Positions 34,749 through 44,434 are shown, counted from the first letter of the stretch. The stretch: DNA of 64,000 bases from Kapaibacterium sp044224925 (GCA_044224925.1 JBGAJM010000002.1:186001-250000), one strand, 5' to 3'. The notes: generated from the sequence alone by a model not told the origin. Program-made: numbers and translations.

Positions 34749-36158
34749 TTAGAAGTTGAGTCGAAGTACCGGAGAGATCATGAAGAAGTTCGGTATTTCG
34801 TACGGACGCACTCCGCGCAGTGGCGTAGAGTAGCGACCTTCGATATACAGCCAGTCTCCAAGCACCGGAATGTAGACCCGACCAAGAAGGATCTGGTTCG
34901 AATACTGCAAGCTTACGCCAAACGGGAATGCTGCCTGATTGCGATACTCTGCCTTGGCGTAGATCCAATCTCCGACCTCGTTATTCTTGTAGGTCTGGAG
35001 GCCGTTCACTCCGGCATTTGCCAGATAGGTGTAGCCAACGGTCGTATCCTTGAACACGCCTGTCTCGCGTACTTCGGCATAGGACATACCAACGTCGAAG
35101 CGGAAGAAGTTCTCAGGACGTGATGGGTCGACCCACCAGTTGTAGAACAACGTCACTTGACCGGTTCCACGCAGCAGGTATGCTGTTGCATATGGATCGA
35201 CGGCATAGCTCGGAGCGGTGATGCGGCGCGTGCCGATATCGTTCAGATAGTACGTCGTTGGATCGATGGCACGGTCAGCGGAGATGCCGGACAGCGGCAA
35301 TTCAAGGTTCACACCTACACCGAACTGAGGCTTGAACGGCATGTGGAAGTCCAGGCCTCCAACGAGCTTTCCACCGGCACCGGCATTGAGTTTACGACCG
35401 GGAATGAACTCCAGCAGTTTCTTTCCGCTATCGAGGCCACCGGTGACGCGATAGCCGGCACCAAGACGAATGTTCATCAGGTACGGAATAGCGCGCTTGG
35501 TCTCCTGATCGTCGTTCATGTAGAGCGGACGTTGGAGATAGACGCGACCTTCGCCGCTCGACCAGTACTGATAGCCAACTTGGTCGGTACCGATGCTCGA
35601 CTTCAACCAGAAGCCCGAATTGCCGATCTTCAATGCTTGTTCAAAGAGCGACAGAGTGAACGCATGTTGTACGTTCGTCGGCTCCATGTAATTGATGATC
35701 GTCGCAGCTTGCTGGGCAGTGGGTGGTGCTGCCGGGGGAATGTCGACGTAGCAATAGGGACGCTTCGGATCGGAGATCCGGAACGACAGTTTCTTCATGT
35801 ACGAAGCGATCTCGGCGGCCACCATGCGTTCCGATCCGCATTCAACGAGAATGAGGTCGTACTCCGGTTCGCCCGTGCCTTCCTTGAGCGGAGCGCACGT
35901 GACGATGATGTTCTGTGCGTCGAGGTCTGCCGCATTGTATCCCATCAAGGCGAAGTTCTGCTTGATCTGCACTTGCAGATCTGGCTCGCAGATACGCCAG
36001 CGTGGGAAGTACTGCAAGATCTCGGGATCGATCGTCTTAAGAGCACGGATGATCGTGTCCTGCGACGTTTGCGCATTGGAAGCAACATTGCCAACAAGAG
36101 CAAATGCGAACAGAGCAAGTATGACGTTGTAGCGATTCTTCATCATGTTCACGATCAT
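34749..36158 (-). CDS. outer-membrane-barrel-like protein of the GldM-like operon (unknown function)
   Basis: A 469-residue exported protein. Signal peptide MIVNMMKNRYNVILALFAFALVGNVASNA, split here as n-region plus hydrophobic core. Residues about 30-150 form a mixed alpha/beta periplasmic-type domain with TIDPEILQYFPRWRIC and two or three Cys. The second half is barrel-like, with alternating aromatic strands (NFFRFDVGMSYAEVR, LLGRVYIPVLGDWLYIEG) and ends in ISPVLRLNF. A terminal Phe is a common barrel-assembly signal. The ATG at 36158 overlaps the upstream stop (TGATG); in-frame ATGs at 36146 and 36143 are also possible. No family recognised; third gene of the operon. Confidence 0.7.
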   Translation of the reverse strand: MIVNMMKNRYNVILALFAFALVGNVASNAQTSQDTIIRALKTIDPEILQYFPRWRICEPDLQVQIKQNFALMGYNAADLDAQNIIVTCAPLKEGTGEPEYDLILVECGSERMVAAEIASYMKKLSFRISDPKRPYCYVDIPPAAPPTAQQAATIINYMEPTNVQHAFTLSLFEQALKIGNSGFWLKSSIGTDQVGYQYWSSGEGRVYLQRPLYMNDDQETKRAIPYLMNIRLGAGYRVTGGLDSGKKLLEFIPGRKLNAGAGGKLVGGLDFHMPFKPQFGVGVNLELPLSGISADRAIDPTTYYLNDIGTRRITAPSYAVDPYATAYLLRGTGQVTLFYNWWVDPSRPENFFRFDVGMSYAEVRETGVFKDTTVGYTYLANAGVNGLQTYKNNEVGDWIYAKAEYRNQAAFPFGVSLQYSNQILLGRVYIPVLGDWLYIEGRYSTPLRGVRPYEIPNFFMISPVLRLNF

Positions 36159-37765
36159 CAGAAGTTATAGATCAGACGGACAGCAGGAATGACAAGGGAA
36201 CTGCGTTCCCACGGACGTGGATCGCGGAAGATCGGGGCAAAGATCTTCGCATCGAATCGAATGGCAAACTGATCCACGATCGGAACCTGCAGCCACGGTG
36301 TGCCAAGGATCGTTTCGTCAAAGTACGAGAGAGAGAAACCAACTGGCGTCGACCAGCTCGTTGTCATAAAGTCAACGCGACCCGAGATACTTCCGATCGT
36401 CTCGCTGGCCACCTTGGAGAATGGTCGCGTCGTATCGGTCGGATTCGTCGAAGCAACGTTCGTCCACGTTTCCATTCCGTAGACCGCGCCACCGAGGCGG
36501 AGGCGGAACATGAAGTCGTTATCAATACGAACGGCGAACGAGTACTGCAGCGAGGCCGTATAGCGGACCAAGTAATCTTGGCCACGATTCGTTGCGGCGT
36601 CGTACACCTGGTGGTCGGTCTTCTTCGCATCATCGAACACATAGCTTGCTGCGATGTTGAAGACACCCGACTCCGAGATCACGCGGACCGGGAAGTCAAA
36701 GGCGCCATTCAGACCCATGCCTGCATACGTCATCGTGCGCTTCGCGCCGAACTGATCGGAGATCGAGGCCCAACCATCCGTAGGCAACACAACGCCGAGA
36801 CGGGATGCGCCCCAGATGGCGTTCAGCGACATGCGGCTTGTGAACACGGAAGGGTAGTTGATCTCTTCGAGACCGTACTTCAGTTCCGCACCGTACTTCG
36901 GCAGATTGTCGTTCGTTGCTTCGGCTGTATCCACTTCGCCATCGGCATTCTTCTTGCGCTCGTAGTGACGGTAGGTGATCCCGTCAACGATGCTGGCAAC
37001 GATCTCGTTGTCATAGATATAGTCCATCGGAAGACCTTCGCTGATGCGAATGTAGTCTTGGACGTTGTCTTCCGAGATCCCCTTGGTGATACCATAGGCT
37101 TGCTTTGCAAACCGTACGCCTTCTTCACCGATGCCTTGTGCTTCCGGTGTGACGTTCTCGCAATTCCCTTGAATGATCTGGTTTTCGAGGAATTCATACA
37201 GCGTTGCGGCTGGCGAACCTTCCGGCGCCGATGTGGCACGCAGTTCATTCTCGATGTATGTGTCGCTCGGAGGATCGAGATCCTGCTTCAGACCATAGTA
37301 GCTTTCAGTGGTCTTCTGCGTCATGAGTCCGATCACCTTGAACGGCTCACCTGGTACACGTCGAGTGGTGACGATGAAGGCCTTCTTGAACTGCGCCTTT
37401 TCCCATGCCACCTTCTGCGAGTAGTACTTTTCGTAGGCCTTACAGCCTTGCGACTTGATCCACTTCTGATATTCCTTTTCATCCACGCCTTCTCCGCCCG
37501 ACAGCACGTAGCCTTCGAGCTCGTCGCGGAACTTACAGACCTTGGCCTCATCCGGTAGGGCGGGCTCCTTGGGTCCAAGAAGCATGTTCAGTTTCTGAAT
37601 GCTTCCATCGTCCTCGGAGACCTTGTACACAGAGACCATTCCGTATCGCCAATTGCGGAACTTCTGGAGCAGACTCTTGACCTGCGTGTTCTGCTGCGCC
37701 GGTACGACGCCAACAGAAACGGCAGCAAGGATGACCGCACACACCGATGTTCTCACAAACTTCAT
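36158..37765 (-). CDS. outer-membrane-barrel-like protein of the GldM-like operon (unknown function)
   Basis: A 535-residue exported protein with signal peptide MKFVRTSVCAVILAAVSVGV. The N-terminal half is a charged, probably periplasmic region with paired Cys (AKVCKFRDELEGYVLSGG, KSQGCKAYEKYYSQK). The C-terminal half is rich in amphipathic strands (VGFSLSYFDETILGTPW) and ends SLVIPAVRLIYNF, again a terminal Phe. It shares this two-part architecture with the gene downstream, although the sequences are not obviously homologous. It lies 23 bases after the GldM-like gene. The ATG at 37765 is chosen for the signal peptide; one at 37777 is in frame. Confidence 0.7.
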   Translation of the reverse strand: MKFVRTSVCAVILAAVSVGVVPAQQNTQVKSLLQKFRNWRYGMVSVYKVSEDDGSIQKLNMLLGPKEPALPDEAKVCKFRDELEGYVLSGGEGVDEKEYQKWIKSQGCKAYEKYYSQKVAWEKAQFKKAFIVTTRRVPGEPFKVIGLMTQKTTESYYGLKQDLDPPSDTYIENELRATSAPEGSPAATLYEFLENQIIQGNCENVTPEAQGIGEEGVRFAKQAYGITKGISEDNVQDYIRISEGLPMDYIYDNEIVASIVDGITYRHYERKKNADGEVDTAEATNDNLPKYGAELKYGLEEINYPSVFTSRMSLNAIWGASRLGVVLPTDGWASISDQFGAKRTMTYAGMGLNGAFDFPVRVISESGVFNIAASYVFDDAKKTDHQVYDAATNRGQDYLVRYTASLQYSFAVRIDNDFMFRLRLGGAVYGMETWTNVASTNPTDTTRPFSKVASETIGSISGRVDFMTTSWSTPVGFSLSYFDETILGTPWLQVPIVDQFAIRFDAKIFAPIFRDPRPWERSSLVIPAVRLIYNF

Positions 37766-37788
37766 TGTTGTTCCCATTCCTCGTCCTT

Positions 37789-40017
37789 TTAGTTCGATAC
37801 GGAGATCGGTACGACCTTTTGACGCGGCTTCGACGTAGCGCCTTGCGACTTCGCCGTGGCCGAGATCGAGATGCTTACATTACCCTTCACCATCCCCTTA
37901 TTCAGTGGGATCTTTCCACCGGTAAGCTTCAAGGTCACTTCGTACTCTTGTCCACTGATCTTCTTGGGCTTTCCAACCACAACGACCTTGTAGACCTGAT
38001 TCGTCTTGAGATCTCGCACGGTTGACGACGTCACCTGTGCATCGACATCTCCAATGTCGGCCTTGTCCTCTGCCGAGATCTGCGGTGGACGGACCACGAT
38101 ACCACGGATCCTGAATTCAGGATCGTTGTTGTTCATGATCGGATCGACCTTCAGGTCCTGCGTGAGCACCTGCGGCTTCTTCAGTCCCACTTCGCCAGAC
38201 TCATTGAAGAGTTCGACCACTTCGCCCGACTGTGGATCCTTCCAAGCGATGGAGAGACCGATCTTGTCAGATCCGGCCGGCACAACCACATTGTCGCTCG
38301 AACCAACCGACAGTTTGCGGATCGGTTGCGACTGCGAGGATCCGCCAAGGTTGAATTGCATGATGAACTCGTCGGGCTTGATCGTGCTTCCCGACGGTGT
38401 CTGTGCCACCACTTCGATAGCGTCGCCCCATGAAGCTTCAAGTGCGCCCTTCACTTCGTCGAAGTTCGTGATCTTGGATGCGTACACATAGACCGAGCAC
38501 TGCACCGCTTCCGATGTCTTGCTGTTGGCCTTCTGCAGGAGCTCGAAGACATATGGTTCGTCACGTGGTGCAAGGTTGCCCGAGATCGGGATCTCGAGAT
38601 TGCGCGTCACGAACTTGGCCGTACCATCGGCTGTCGATGCCGTTGCATTCGAGCCCGTCACACTGGCGGAACCCGGTTTCTTCGTGATCTCTGTCGATCC
38701 GTTCGCTGGCGACACCTGGAATGGAAGCGTGAGCTTGCTGAGCTTGTCGAAGACGCGAACCACATTCTTGAGGTCGGCGATCTTCGGCTCGGCGGTTGGG
38801 ATGTTCGGCTTGACCACGCGGACCGTGAAGCCCATCGACGCCTGGTTCTGCATGAGTTCGCCCGATTGGTTCGGACTGAGGATCATGCTGATATAGGCAT
38901 AGAGCTTGGCCTGACGTGCAAGGTCCGGACTTGCGCCTTGAAGTTCATTCACGCGCTTGTCAATAGCATCCCGGTATGCTCGACCAGACATCTGGCTCAG
39001 TTGGAATTTCGTGGTGAGGTCCTTCGTTGGCCCATCGTTCATCGTACGATCGAGCTCCTTGATCACACTGCGGAGATCTTTTACAGTGAGCTGCACCGTA
39101 CCGATGTTGACCTTTTCTTCGTCAGCGGCTTCGATGTTCGCCGAATTCTTATCCCGGCGAATACCCAGGATCTTGTTCGTGCGCGAGAAGAAGTGGAGTT
39201 TATAGATACCGGTCCGACCCGAAGGTTTGAAGCGGGCCATGAAGGAGCGGACCTTGATCGACACAGGATAGTGGTTCGTTCCCGGAGCGAGCGTCGTGTC
39301 GTGATCGTATTCGAACTCGACCTTACCGTCCATGCCATTCCAATACGACTTGAAGTCTCCGAGCGGAGCTTCCATATTGTACTTCGGTACGGCGGTCTTG
39401 AACCATTCGACGGTCTTCGTCAATTCGAGCGGGATCTGGGCTGCATTCAACCAATCCTGGTCGAAGGTCGCTCGCTGATATCCCAATAGGGACCAGCCGT
39501 GCGACTGGGCATTGATGCCATTGCCTTTTTCGAGAATATCACCGATCTCCGCATCGGTCGGGAAGTCCGTGATGTTCTTATTGTCATCGGCGGAGTGCCA
39601 GATCTGATAGTAGATCTCTCGCACGTTCGAGGCGAGCACGAAGTCGCGAAGACGCTCTTCCTTCTGTTTCCCGTCAAGGTGGTCATCCTGAAGGACCTTG
39701 CTCAGGTCGTTCATGACGTCCGTTACCCCAACTTCAACGAGGTATTCACGTTCTTCCTTGATCAGATTCATGCCCGGCTGATTTGCCCAGGCAGCGTCCT
39801 TGAGGACGATCTGATCTTGTGGACGCGTGCTCAAGCCTTCTACGCCAGTACCGGTTTGGAGCTGGGCCAAGATCGACTGAACGATCTTCATCGACTCTTT
39901 TTGCTTTGCGATCAAGTGCTCTTCAGCTTCGTCGCGCTCCACGATGATGATCAGGAGCTCGAGGATAACTGCGAGGTAGAGCACAAAGTAGACTTTCCCT
40001 GCTCCGCCCTTTGACAT
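37789..40017 (-). CDS. GldM-like inner-membrane protein with large periplasmic region
   Basis: A 742-residue protein with one N-terminal membrane helix (residues about 8-27, VYFVLYLAVILELLIIIVER) and no cleavage site. The remaining about 710 residues are periplasmic. Residues 28-170 look helical, and the rest forms several beta-sandwich-like units (for example FKPSGRTGIYKLHFFSRTN and EYEVTLKLTGGKIPLNKG). This topology and size resemble GldM/PorM of the T9SS motor, which spans the periplasm. I see no clear GldM sequence signature, and no gldL gene lies upstream. The start has a GGAGGA Shine-Dalgarno. It heads an operon with two outer-membrane-like proteins, so a trans-envelope complex is inferred. 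Confidence 0.6.
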   Translation of the reverse strand: MSKGGAGKVYFVLYLAVILELLIIIVERDEAEEHLIAKQKESMKIVQSILAQLQTGTGVEGLSTRPQDQIVLKDAAWANQPGMNLIKEEREYLVEVGVTDVMNDLSKVLQDDHLDGKQKEERLRDFVLASNVREIYYQIWHSADDNKNITDFPTDAEIGDILEKGNGINAQSHGWSLLGYQRATFDQDWLNAAQIPLELTKTVEWFKTAVPKYNMEAPLGDFKSYWNGMDGKVEFEYDHDTTLAPGTNHYPVSIKVRSFMARFKPSGRTGIYKLHFFSRTNKILGIRRDKNSANIEAADEEKVNIGTVQLTVKDLRSVIKELDRTMNDGPTKDLTTKFQLSQMSGRAYRDAIDKRVNELQGASPDLARQAKLYAYISMILSPNQSGELMQNQASMGFTVRVVKPNIPTAEPKIADLKNVVRVFDKLSKLTLPFQVSPANGSTEITKKPGSASVTGSNATASTADGTAKFVTRNLEIPISGNLAPRDEPYVFELLQKANSKTSEAVQCSVYVYASKITNFDEVKGALEASWGDAIEVVAQTPSGSTIKPDEFIMQFNLGGSSQSQPIRKLSVGSSDNVVVPAGSDKIGLSIAWKDPQSGEVVELFNESGEVGLKKPQVLTQDLKVDPIMNNNDPEFRIRGIVVRPPQISAEDKADIGDVDAQVTSSTVRDLKTNQVYKVVVVGKPKKISGQEYEVTLKLTGGKIPLNKGMVKGNVSISISATAKSQGATSKPRQKVVPISVSN

Positions 40018-40078
40018 AGTTCCTCCGAACCTACTTGAGGTTGATGTGTATCGTTAGAAAACGAAGAATGGCCGCAGC

Positions 40079-40432
40079 TTACTTAACGTTCGTTGTCGTC
40101 GTTGCCGAAGCCTCAGCATTCGTCGTTGTTGTAGCGGCCTGCGAGACCTTTGTTCCCTTGGTCGTGCAGCAGGAGCTGCTCTTCGCCTTCTTCGTCATGC
40201 ATGCTTCCTTTTCAGCTTGGGTGCACTCCTGGTGCGCAGCTGTGGTGGTTGCATTGGCGGTCGTGCAGTGGTCATCGCTCTTCGTGGAGGCCTTTTTGGC
40301 CATCGATGTGCAGCAGGAAGCGCCCTTCTTGGACTTGGCTGCCTTTTCGTCACACTTGATGCTTGCAGTGGCCACGGCGAACGATGCGCCAAGGCAGATA
40401 ACTGCGGCTGCGAACAAACGGTTGATCTTCAT
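40079..40432 (-). CDS. small Cys-rich exported protein
   Basis: A 117-residue protein. Signal peptide MKINRLFAAAVICLGASFAV, probably cut after ATA. The mature part is Lys/Thr/Ala-rich and contains eight Cys arranged as single residues and two CC pairs in near-repeats (KGASCCTSMAKK and KSSSCCTTKGTK). The tail is Thr/Ala/Asn-rich. The CC pairs could bind metal or form disulfides. The start ATG has an AAGGAG Shine-Dalgarno at ideal spacing, supporting a real gene. It lies between the nrdJ terminator and the GldM-like operon. No family recognised. Confidence 0.6.
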   Translation of the reverse strand: MKINRLFAAAVICLGASFAVATASIKCDEKAAKSKKGASCCTSMAKKASTKSDDHCTTANATTTAAHQECTQAEKEACMTKKAKSSSCCTTKGTKVSQAATTTTNAEASATTTTNVK

Positions 40433-40524
40433 GAGAACTCCTTGTGTAACAGGTAGAGGGGTCAATTTAGGTTTCAGGGCTGTCTCTTCCAAAGAAAGAA
40501 TCCGTGTACAATTATTGTGAGGGC

Positions 40525-40556
40525 AAAAAAAGAGCGTCGCCAATGTGGCGACGCTC
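40525..40556 (-). terminator. intrinsic terminator after nrdJ
   Basis: GAGCGTCGCC and GGCGACGCTC form a 10-bp stem with a five-base loop. On the minus strand it is followed by TTTTTTT. It lies 40 bases after the nrdJ stop. Confidence 0.9.
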
Positions 40557-40596
40557 AATCACTTCCATAGTACGTATGGCGAATCAGGTCAAAAGG

Positions 40597-43500
40597 TTAC
40601 GAGCAACCACTGGTGGTTCCGCAATCCTCACAGACCGTGCAGCTTCCGTTGCGCTTCACACGCATGGAGCTGCAGTTCGTGCACTGCTCACCGGTGAAGC
40701 CCTGGGCACGCGCCGTCTTGTATTTGGACACGGTCGACGTCTTGGTGCCATTCTCGACCGGGGCCACCTTGCCCTCGTCATTCACGGCAAAGGGTCGCTC
40801 AAAGTCCTCAGGGTCGATGGACATTGGTCCGATCACATCCGAGGGGAGGGTATCTGCCTCGGTGATCGAGGAGGCCATGTTCTCCGTGCCGCCCTTCACC
40901 TCGTCGATGGCCTTGACGTGGACGAAGTCGGTCCGACCCAGATAGTCGTATCCAAGCGTGCGGAACACGTAGTCCAGGATGGACGTGGCGTTCTTGATGG
41001 CATCGTGCCCTTCGACGAAGCCGGCCGGCTCAAATCGCGTAAAGGTAAAGGAATCAACGAGTTCCTCAAGCGGAATGCCGTACTGAAGTGCCTTCGACGC
41101 GAGAACGGCGAAGCAGTTGAGCAGACCCTTGAACGAGGCGCCTTCCTTGTACATGTCGATGAAGATCTCGCCCAACGAGCCGTCTTCGAATTCGCCGGTC
41201 CGGAGGTAGACCTTATGTCCGCCAACGCTTGCCTCGCGCACGAATCCGTGGCGACGCTTTGGAAGCCTGCGGCGCTCTGCACGGTGGTAGACGCGCTCGA
41301 CGATGTGCTGATAGACCTCTTTGGGGCCCTTCGTCTCGTCCAGCGAGTCCTCGTCGCCGAGCATGACGATCTCGTCGTAGTCGTCCGCATTGCTGGAATT
41401 GAGCGGTTGCGAGAGCTTGGATCCGTCGCGATACAGGGCAATGGCCTTGAGCATGAGACGCCAGGAAGCCATGTGCACGTCGCCGATCTGCTCGACCGTT
41501 GCCTCGTTCGGCATGTTGATGGTCTTGGAGATGGCACCGCTGATGAAGGGCTGTGCCGCCGCCATCATACGGACGTGCGCCATATAGTCGATGTAGCGCT
41601 GTCCCTTCCGTCCGCACTTGTTCGCACAGTCGAACACGGGCAAGTGTTCGTCCTTGATGTGCGGTGCTCCCTCGATCATCATGGTACCGCAGACGAAGTC
41701 GTTCGCCTCTTCGATCTGTTCCTTGGTGAAGCCCAGTCCCTTGAGCACGTCGAACGCCGGATCGTCCAGCATCTCTTCGGTGAAGCCAAGCGTATGGCAG
41801 AATTCGTCGCCCAAGGTGTAGCGATTGAAGACGAACTTCACATCGAAGGCCGTGTCCAGCTGATCCTCGATCTTCTTGATGATCTCGTCGCTGAAGCCCT
41901 TTTCTGTAAGCGTTGCCTTATTGATGTGCGGACAACCCGTAAGCGTTCCATTACCCTTGCAGTAGCGCTCGATCTCGTCGATCTGTTGCTCGGTATAGCC
42001 TAACGTATGCAGGGCCTTGTGCACGCTCTGGTTCACGATCTTGAAGTACCCACCGCCGGCAAGCTTCTTGAACTTCACGATGGCGAAGTCCGGCTCGATG
42101 CCCGTGGTATCGCAGTCCATCACCAGACCGATGGTGCCTGTGGGGGCGATCACCGTTGCCTGTGCGTTACGATAGCCGTGCTTCTCACCAAGGGCGAGGG
42201 CACGGTCCCATGACTCGCGGGCGGCCACGAGAAGGTCGGACGGACAGACGTCCTCGCGAATGGCCATGGGGCGGATCGTGAGCCCTTCGTAGGCGGAGTC
42301 CTCTGCACCGTATGCTGCATGCCGGTGATTGCGGATCACGCGAAGCATGTCTTCGCGGTTGTGCTCAAAGCGTGGGAATGGACCTACGTCGCCGGCCATC
42401 TCTGCCGAAGCAGCATAGGACTCGCCGGTGAGCAGGGCCGTGATCGCACCCGTGACCGAGAGTGCCTCGGGCGAGTCGTATGGAACGCCGGCCGTCATCA
42501 GGATCGTGCCGAGGTTGGCATAGCCAAGTCCGAGCGTCCGGAAGTCGTACGAGAGCTTGGCCATTTCCTTTGACGGGAACTGTGCCATCAGCACCGAGAT
42601 CTCGAGGACCATCGTCCAGAGGCGCGTGGCGTGCTTGAGATCGCCGATCCGCCACTCATGCGTGGCCTCGTCATAGAAATGGGCAAGGTTCAAGGAGGCG
42701 AGGTTGCAGGCCGTATCGTCAAGGAACATGTACTCCGAACACGGATTACTGCCGTTGATGCGGCCATCCTTCGGACACGTGTGCCATTCGTTGATCGTGG
42801 TGTCGAACTGCAGACCTGGGTCTGCGCTCTTCCACGAGCTGATGTTGATCTTGTTCCAAAGGTCACGAGCACGCACGGTGCGGCGCTTCGTGGAGTCCGT
42901 CCGCCAGACAAGGTCCCACGTGTCGTCCCGCAACACGGCGTCCATGAAGGCGTTGGTGACGCGGACGGAGTTGTTGGAGTTCTGACCCGACACGGTCACG
43001 TAGGCTTCGCCTTCGTAGTGGGTGTCGAAGGTCGGGAAGTTCATGGCCGTATACCCCTGCTCGACCAGCGAGAGGGTGCGCATGATGTAGTTCAACGGAA
43101 TACCGCGGTGGGAGCCACGACGGATGAGTCCATCGAGCTTCTTGTTGGTCTTCGGGTCCGTGCCGCCCTTGACGGCCTCGTCCATGATGGCCTGCAAGAA
43201 CGTCGCATTGATCTTCGAACCAGCAACGAGGGCTGCGACCTTTTCCTCTTCGCGGGCCTTCCACTCGATGAACTTCTCGATGTCAGGGTGATCGACGTTG
43301 ACGATGACCATCTTGGCCGCACGACGCGTCGTACCACCGCTCTTGATGGCGCCGGCTGCACGATCGAAGATCTTCAGGAACGACATGAGGCCGGAGGATG
43401 CTCCACCACCCGAAAGTCGCTCGTTCTCACCACGCAGGTTGGAGAAGTTCGAACCCGTCCCGGATCCGAACTTGAAGATGCGCGCCTCGCGCGTGGCAAG

Positions 43501-44100
43501 GTCGAAAATGCCGCCTTCGTTCACCAGATCGTCGTCGACAGACTGGATGAAACAGGCATGCGGCTGCGGATGCGTGTAAGCATCGGTGGATTTTGTGAGC
43601 TTCTTGGTCTCTGGGTCGACGTAGTAGTGCCCTTGCGGACGTCCCGTGATCCCGTAGGCGAAGTTCAGTCCGGTGTTGAACCATTGCGGCGAGTTCGGTG
43701 CGGCCATTTGCTTGAGGAGCATGTAGGACACTTCGTCGTAGAACGCTTGTGCGTCCTCTGCCGTTGTGAAGTAACCGTACTTTTCTCCCCACCATCGCCA
43801 ACAGCCTGCCAAACGGTGTACTACCTGTTTGATGGAGCGTTCCGGTCCGAGAACGGGCTGACCCGATTCGTCGAGAATGGCCTTGCCATGCTCATCGACC
43901 TGTGGAACACCGGCCTTGCGGAAATACTTCTGTGCAAGGATATCGGTAGCGACCTGCGACCATTGAACCGGAACTTCGATGGCATCCATTTGAAAGACAA
44001 CAGATCCATCAGGGTTTCGCAAGATCGACGTACGGCGAGTGTATTGAAAGTGGTCATAGACCTCTTTCCCTGCCGACGTAAACCGTCGAGCAATCTTCAT
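40597..44100 (-). CDS. nrdJ: adenosylcobalamin-dependent (class II) ribonucleoside-diphosphate reductase
   Basis: A 1167-residue enzyme that makes deoxyribonucleotides using adenosylcobalamin, independent of oxygen. Typical class II wording includes PQWFNTGLNFAYGI, FKFGSGTGSNFSNLRG, the active-site NPCSEYMFLDDTACNLASLN and IAPTGTIGLVMDCDTTGIEP. The C-terminus has a zinc-ribbon-like CTNCSSMRVKRNGSCTVCEDC, as in the long NrdJ type, probably for reduction of the active-site disulfide. The ATG at 44100 has a GGAGGG Shine-Dalgarno; a TTG four codons earlier is less likely. About 350 bases without a gene lie upstream. I found no B12 riboswitch consensus there. Confidence 0.96.
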   Translation of the reverse strand: MKIARRFTSAGKEVYDHFQYTRRTSILRNPDGSVVFQMDAIEVPVQWSQVATDILAQKYFRKAGVPQVDEHGKAILDESGQPVLGPERSIKQVVHRLAGCWRWWGEKYGYFTTAEDAQAFYDEVSYMLLKQMAAPNSPQWFNTGLNFAYGITGRPQGHYYVDPETKKLTKSTDAYTHPQPHACFIQSVDDDLVNEGGIFDLATREARIFKFGSGTGSNFSNLRGENERLSGGGASSGLMSFLKIFDRAAGAIKSGGTTRRAAKMVIVNVDHPDIEKFIEWKAREEEKVAALVAGSKINATFLQAIMDEAVKGGTDPKTNKKLDGLIRRGSHRGIPLNYIMRTLSLVEQGYTAMNFPTFDTHYEGEAYVTVSGQNSNNSVRVTNAFMDAVLRDDTWDLVWRTDSTKRRTVRARDLWNKINISSWKSADPGLQFDTTINEWHTCPKDGRINGSNPCSEYMFLDDTACNLASLNLAHFYDEATHEWRIGDLKHATRLWTMVLEISVLMAQFPSKEMAKLSYDFRTLGLGYANLGTILMTAGVPYDSPEALSVTGAITALLTGESYAASAEMAGDVGPFPRFEHNREDMLRVIRNHRHAAYGAEDSAYEGLTIRPMAIREDVCPSDLLVAARESWDRALALGEKHGYRNAQATVIAPTGTIGLVMDCDTTGIEPDFAIVKFKKLAGGGYFKIVNQSVHKALHTLGYTEQQIDEIERYCKGNGTLTGCPHINKATLTEKGFSDEIIKKIEDQLDTAFDVKFVFNRYTLGDEFCHTLGFTEEMLDDPAFDVLKGLGFTKEQIEEANDFVCGTMMIEGAPHIKDEHLPVFDCANKCGRKGQRYIDYMAHVRMMAAAQPFISGAISKTINMPNEATVEQIGDVHMASWRLMLKAIALYRDGSKLSQPLNSSNADDYDEIVMLGDEDSLDETKGPKEVYQHIVERVYHRAERRRLPKRRHGFVREASVGGHKVYLRTGEFEDGSLGEIFIDMYKEGASFKGLLNCFAVLASKALQYGIPLEELVDSFTFTRFEPAGFVEGHDAIKNATSILDYVFRTLGYDYLGRTDFVHVKAIDEVKGGTENMASSITEADTLPSDVIGPMSIDPEDFERPFAVNDEGKVAPVENGTKTSTVSKYKTARAQGFTGEQCTNCSSMRVKRNGSCTVCEDCGTTSGCS

Positions 44101-44434
44101 GCAGCCCTCCAAAGGCGTGTAGGTGTGAACGAGAAACGGAAAAGCCCCCCGGCTCCCTCACACCATTCTTCGAAACACCGGATAACGATCCCATACAGCG
44201 AGATGTGCATCACGCTGCCGTTCTTTCCGATCATTCGAAACAATGGGGTGAGAGCCGCAATCGAACCGTTGTAGGTAACCCCAAAACGTTCATTCCACCG
44301 CCGATGTCGCCAAGCGATTTGTTCTCTTTATGCTGCTGAGTTCGATTGCTGCGGGCGGCAAATTAGGGTGTTCGTGTGCTCAGTTCAATGCGGTATTGTT
44401 CGTGTGGAAAAATATCGTTGTGGCGGGGCGTGAT
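44101..44434. other. intergenic region between nrdJ and the mscS gene
   Basis: About 335 bases with no convincing coding region. On the minus strand a TAATTTG box (44359-44365) is a candidate nrdJ promoter, which would give a leader of about 260 bases. I looked for and did not find the conserved B12 box of cobalamin riboswitches, a NrdR box, or a tRNA. A GC-rich AAAAGCCCCCCGGCTCC tract sits at 44140-44156 near the nrdJ start. Confidence 0.5.

Noticed and set aside
40504..42003. A long forward open frame opposite nrdJ
   Set aside because: nrdJ is unambiguous on the other strand; the forward frame has no recognisable domain.
44101..44434. Cobalamin riboswitch before nrdJ
   Set aside because: I searched by eye for the conserved B12 box and flanking elements on the minus strand and found none.
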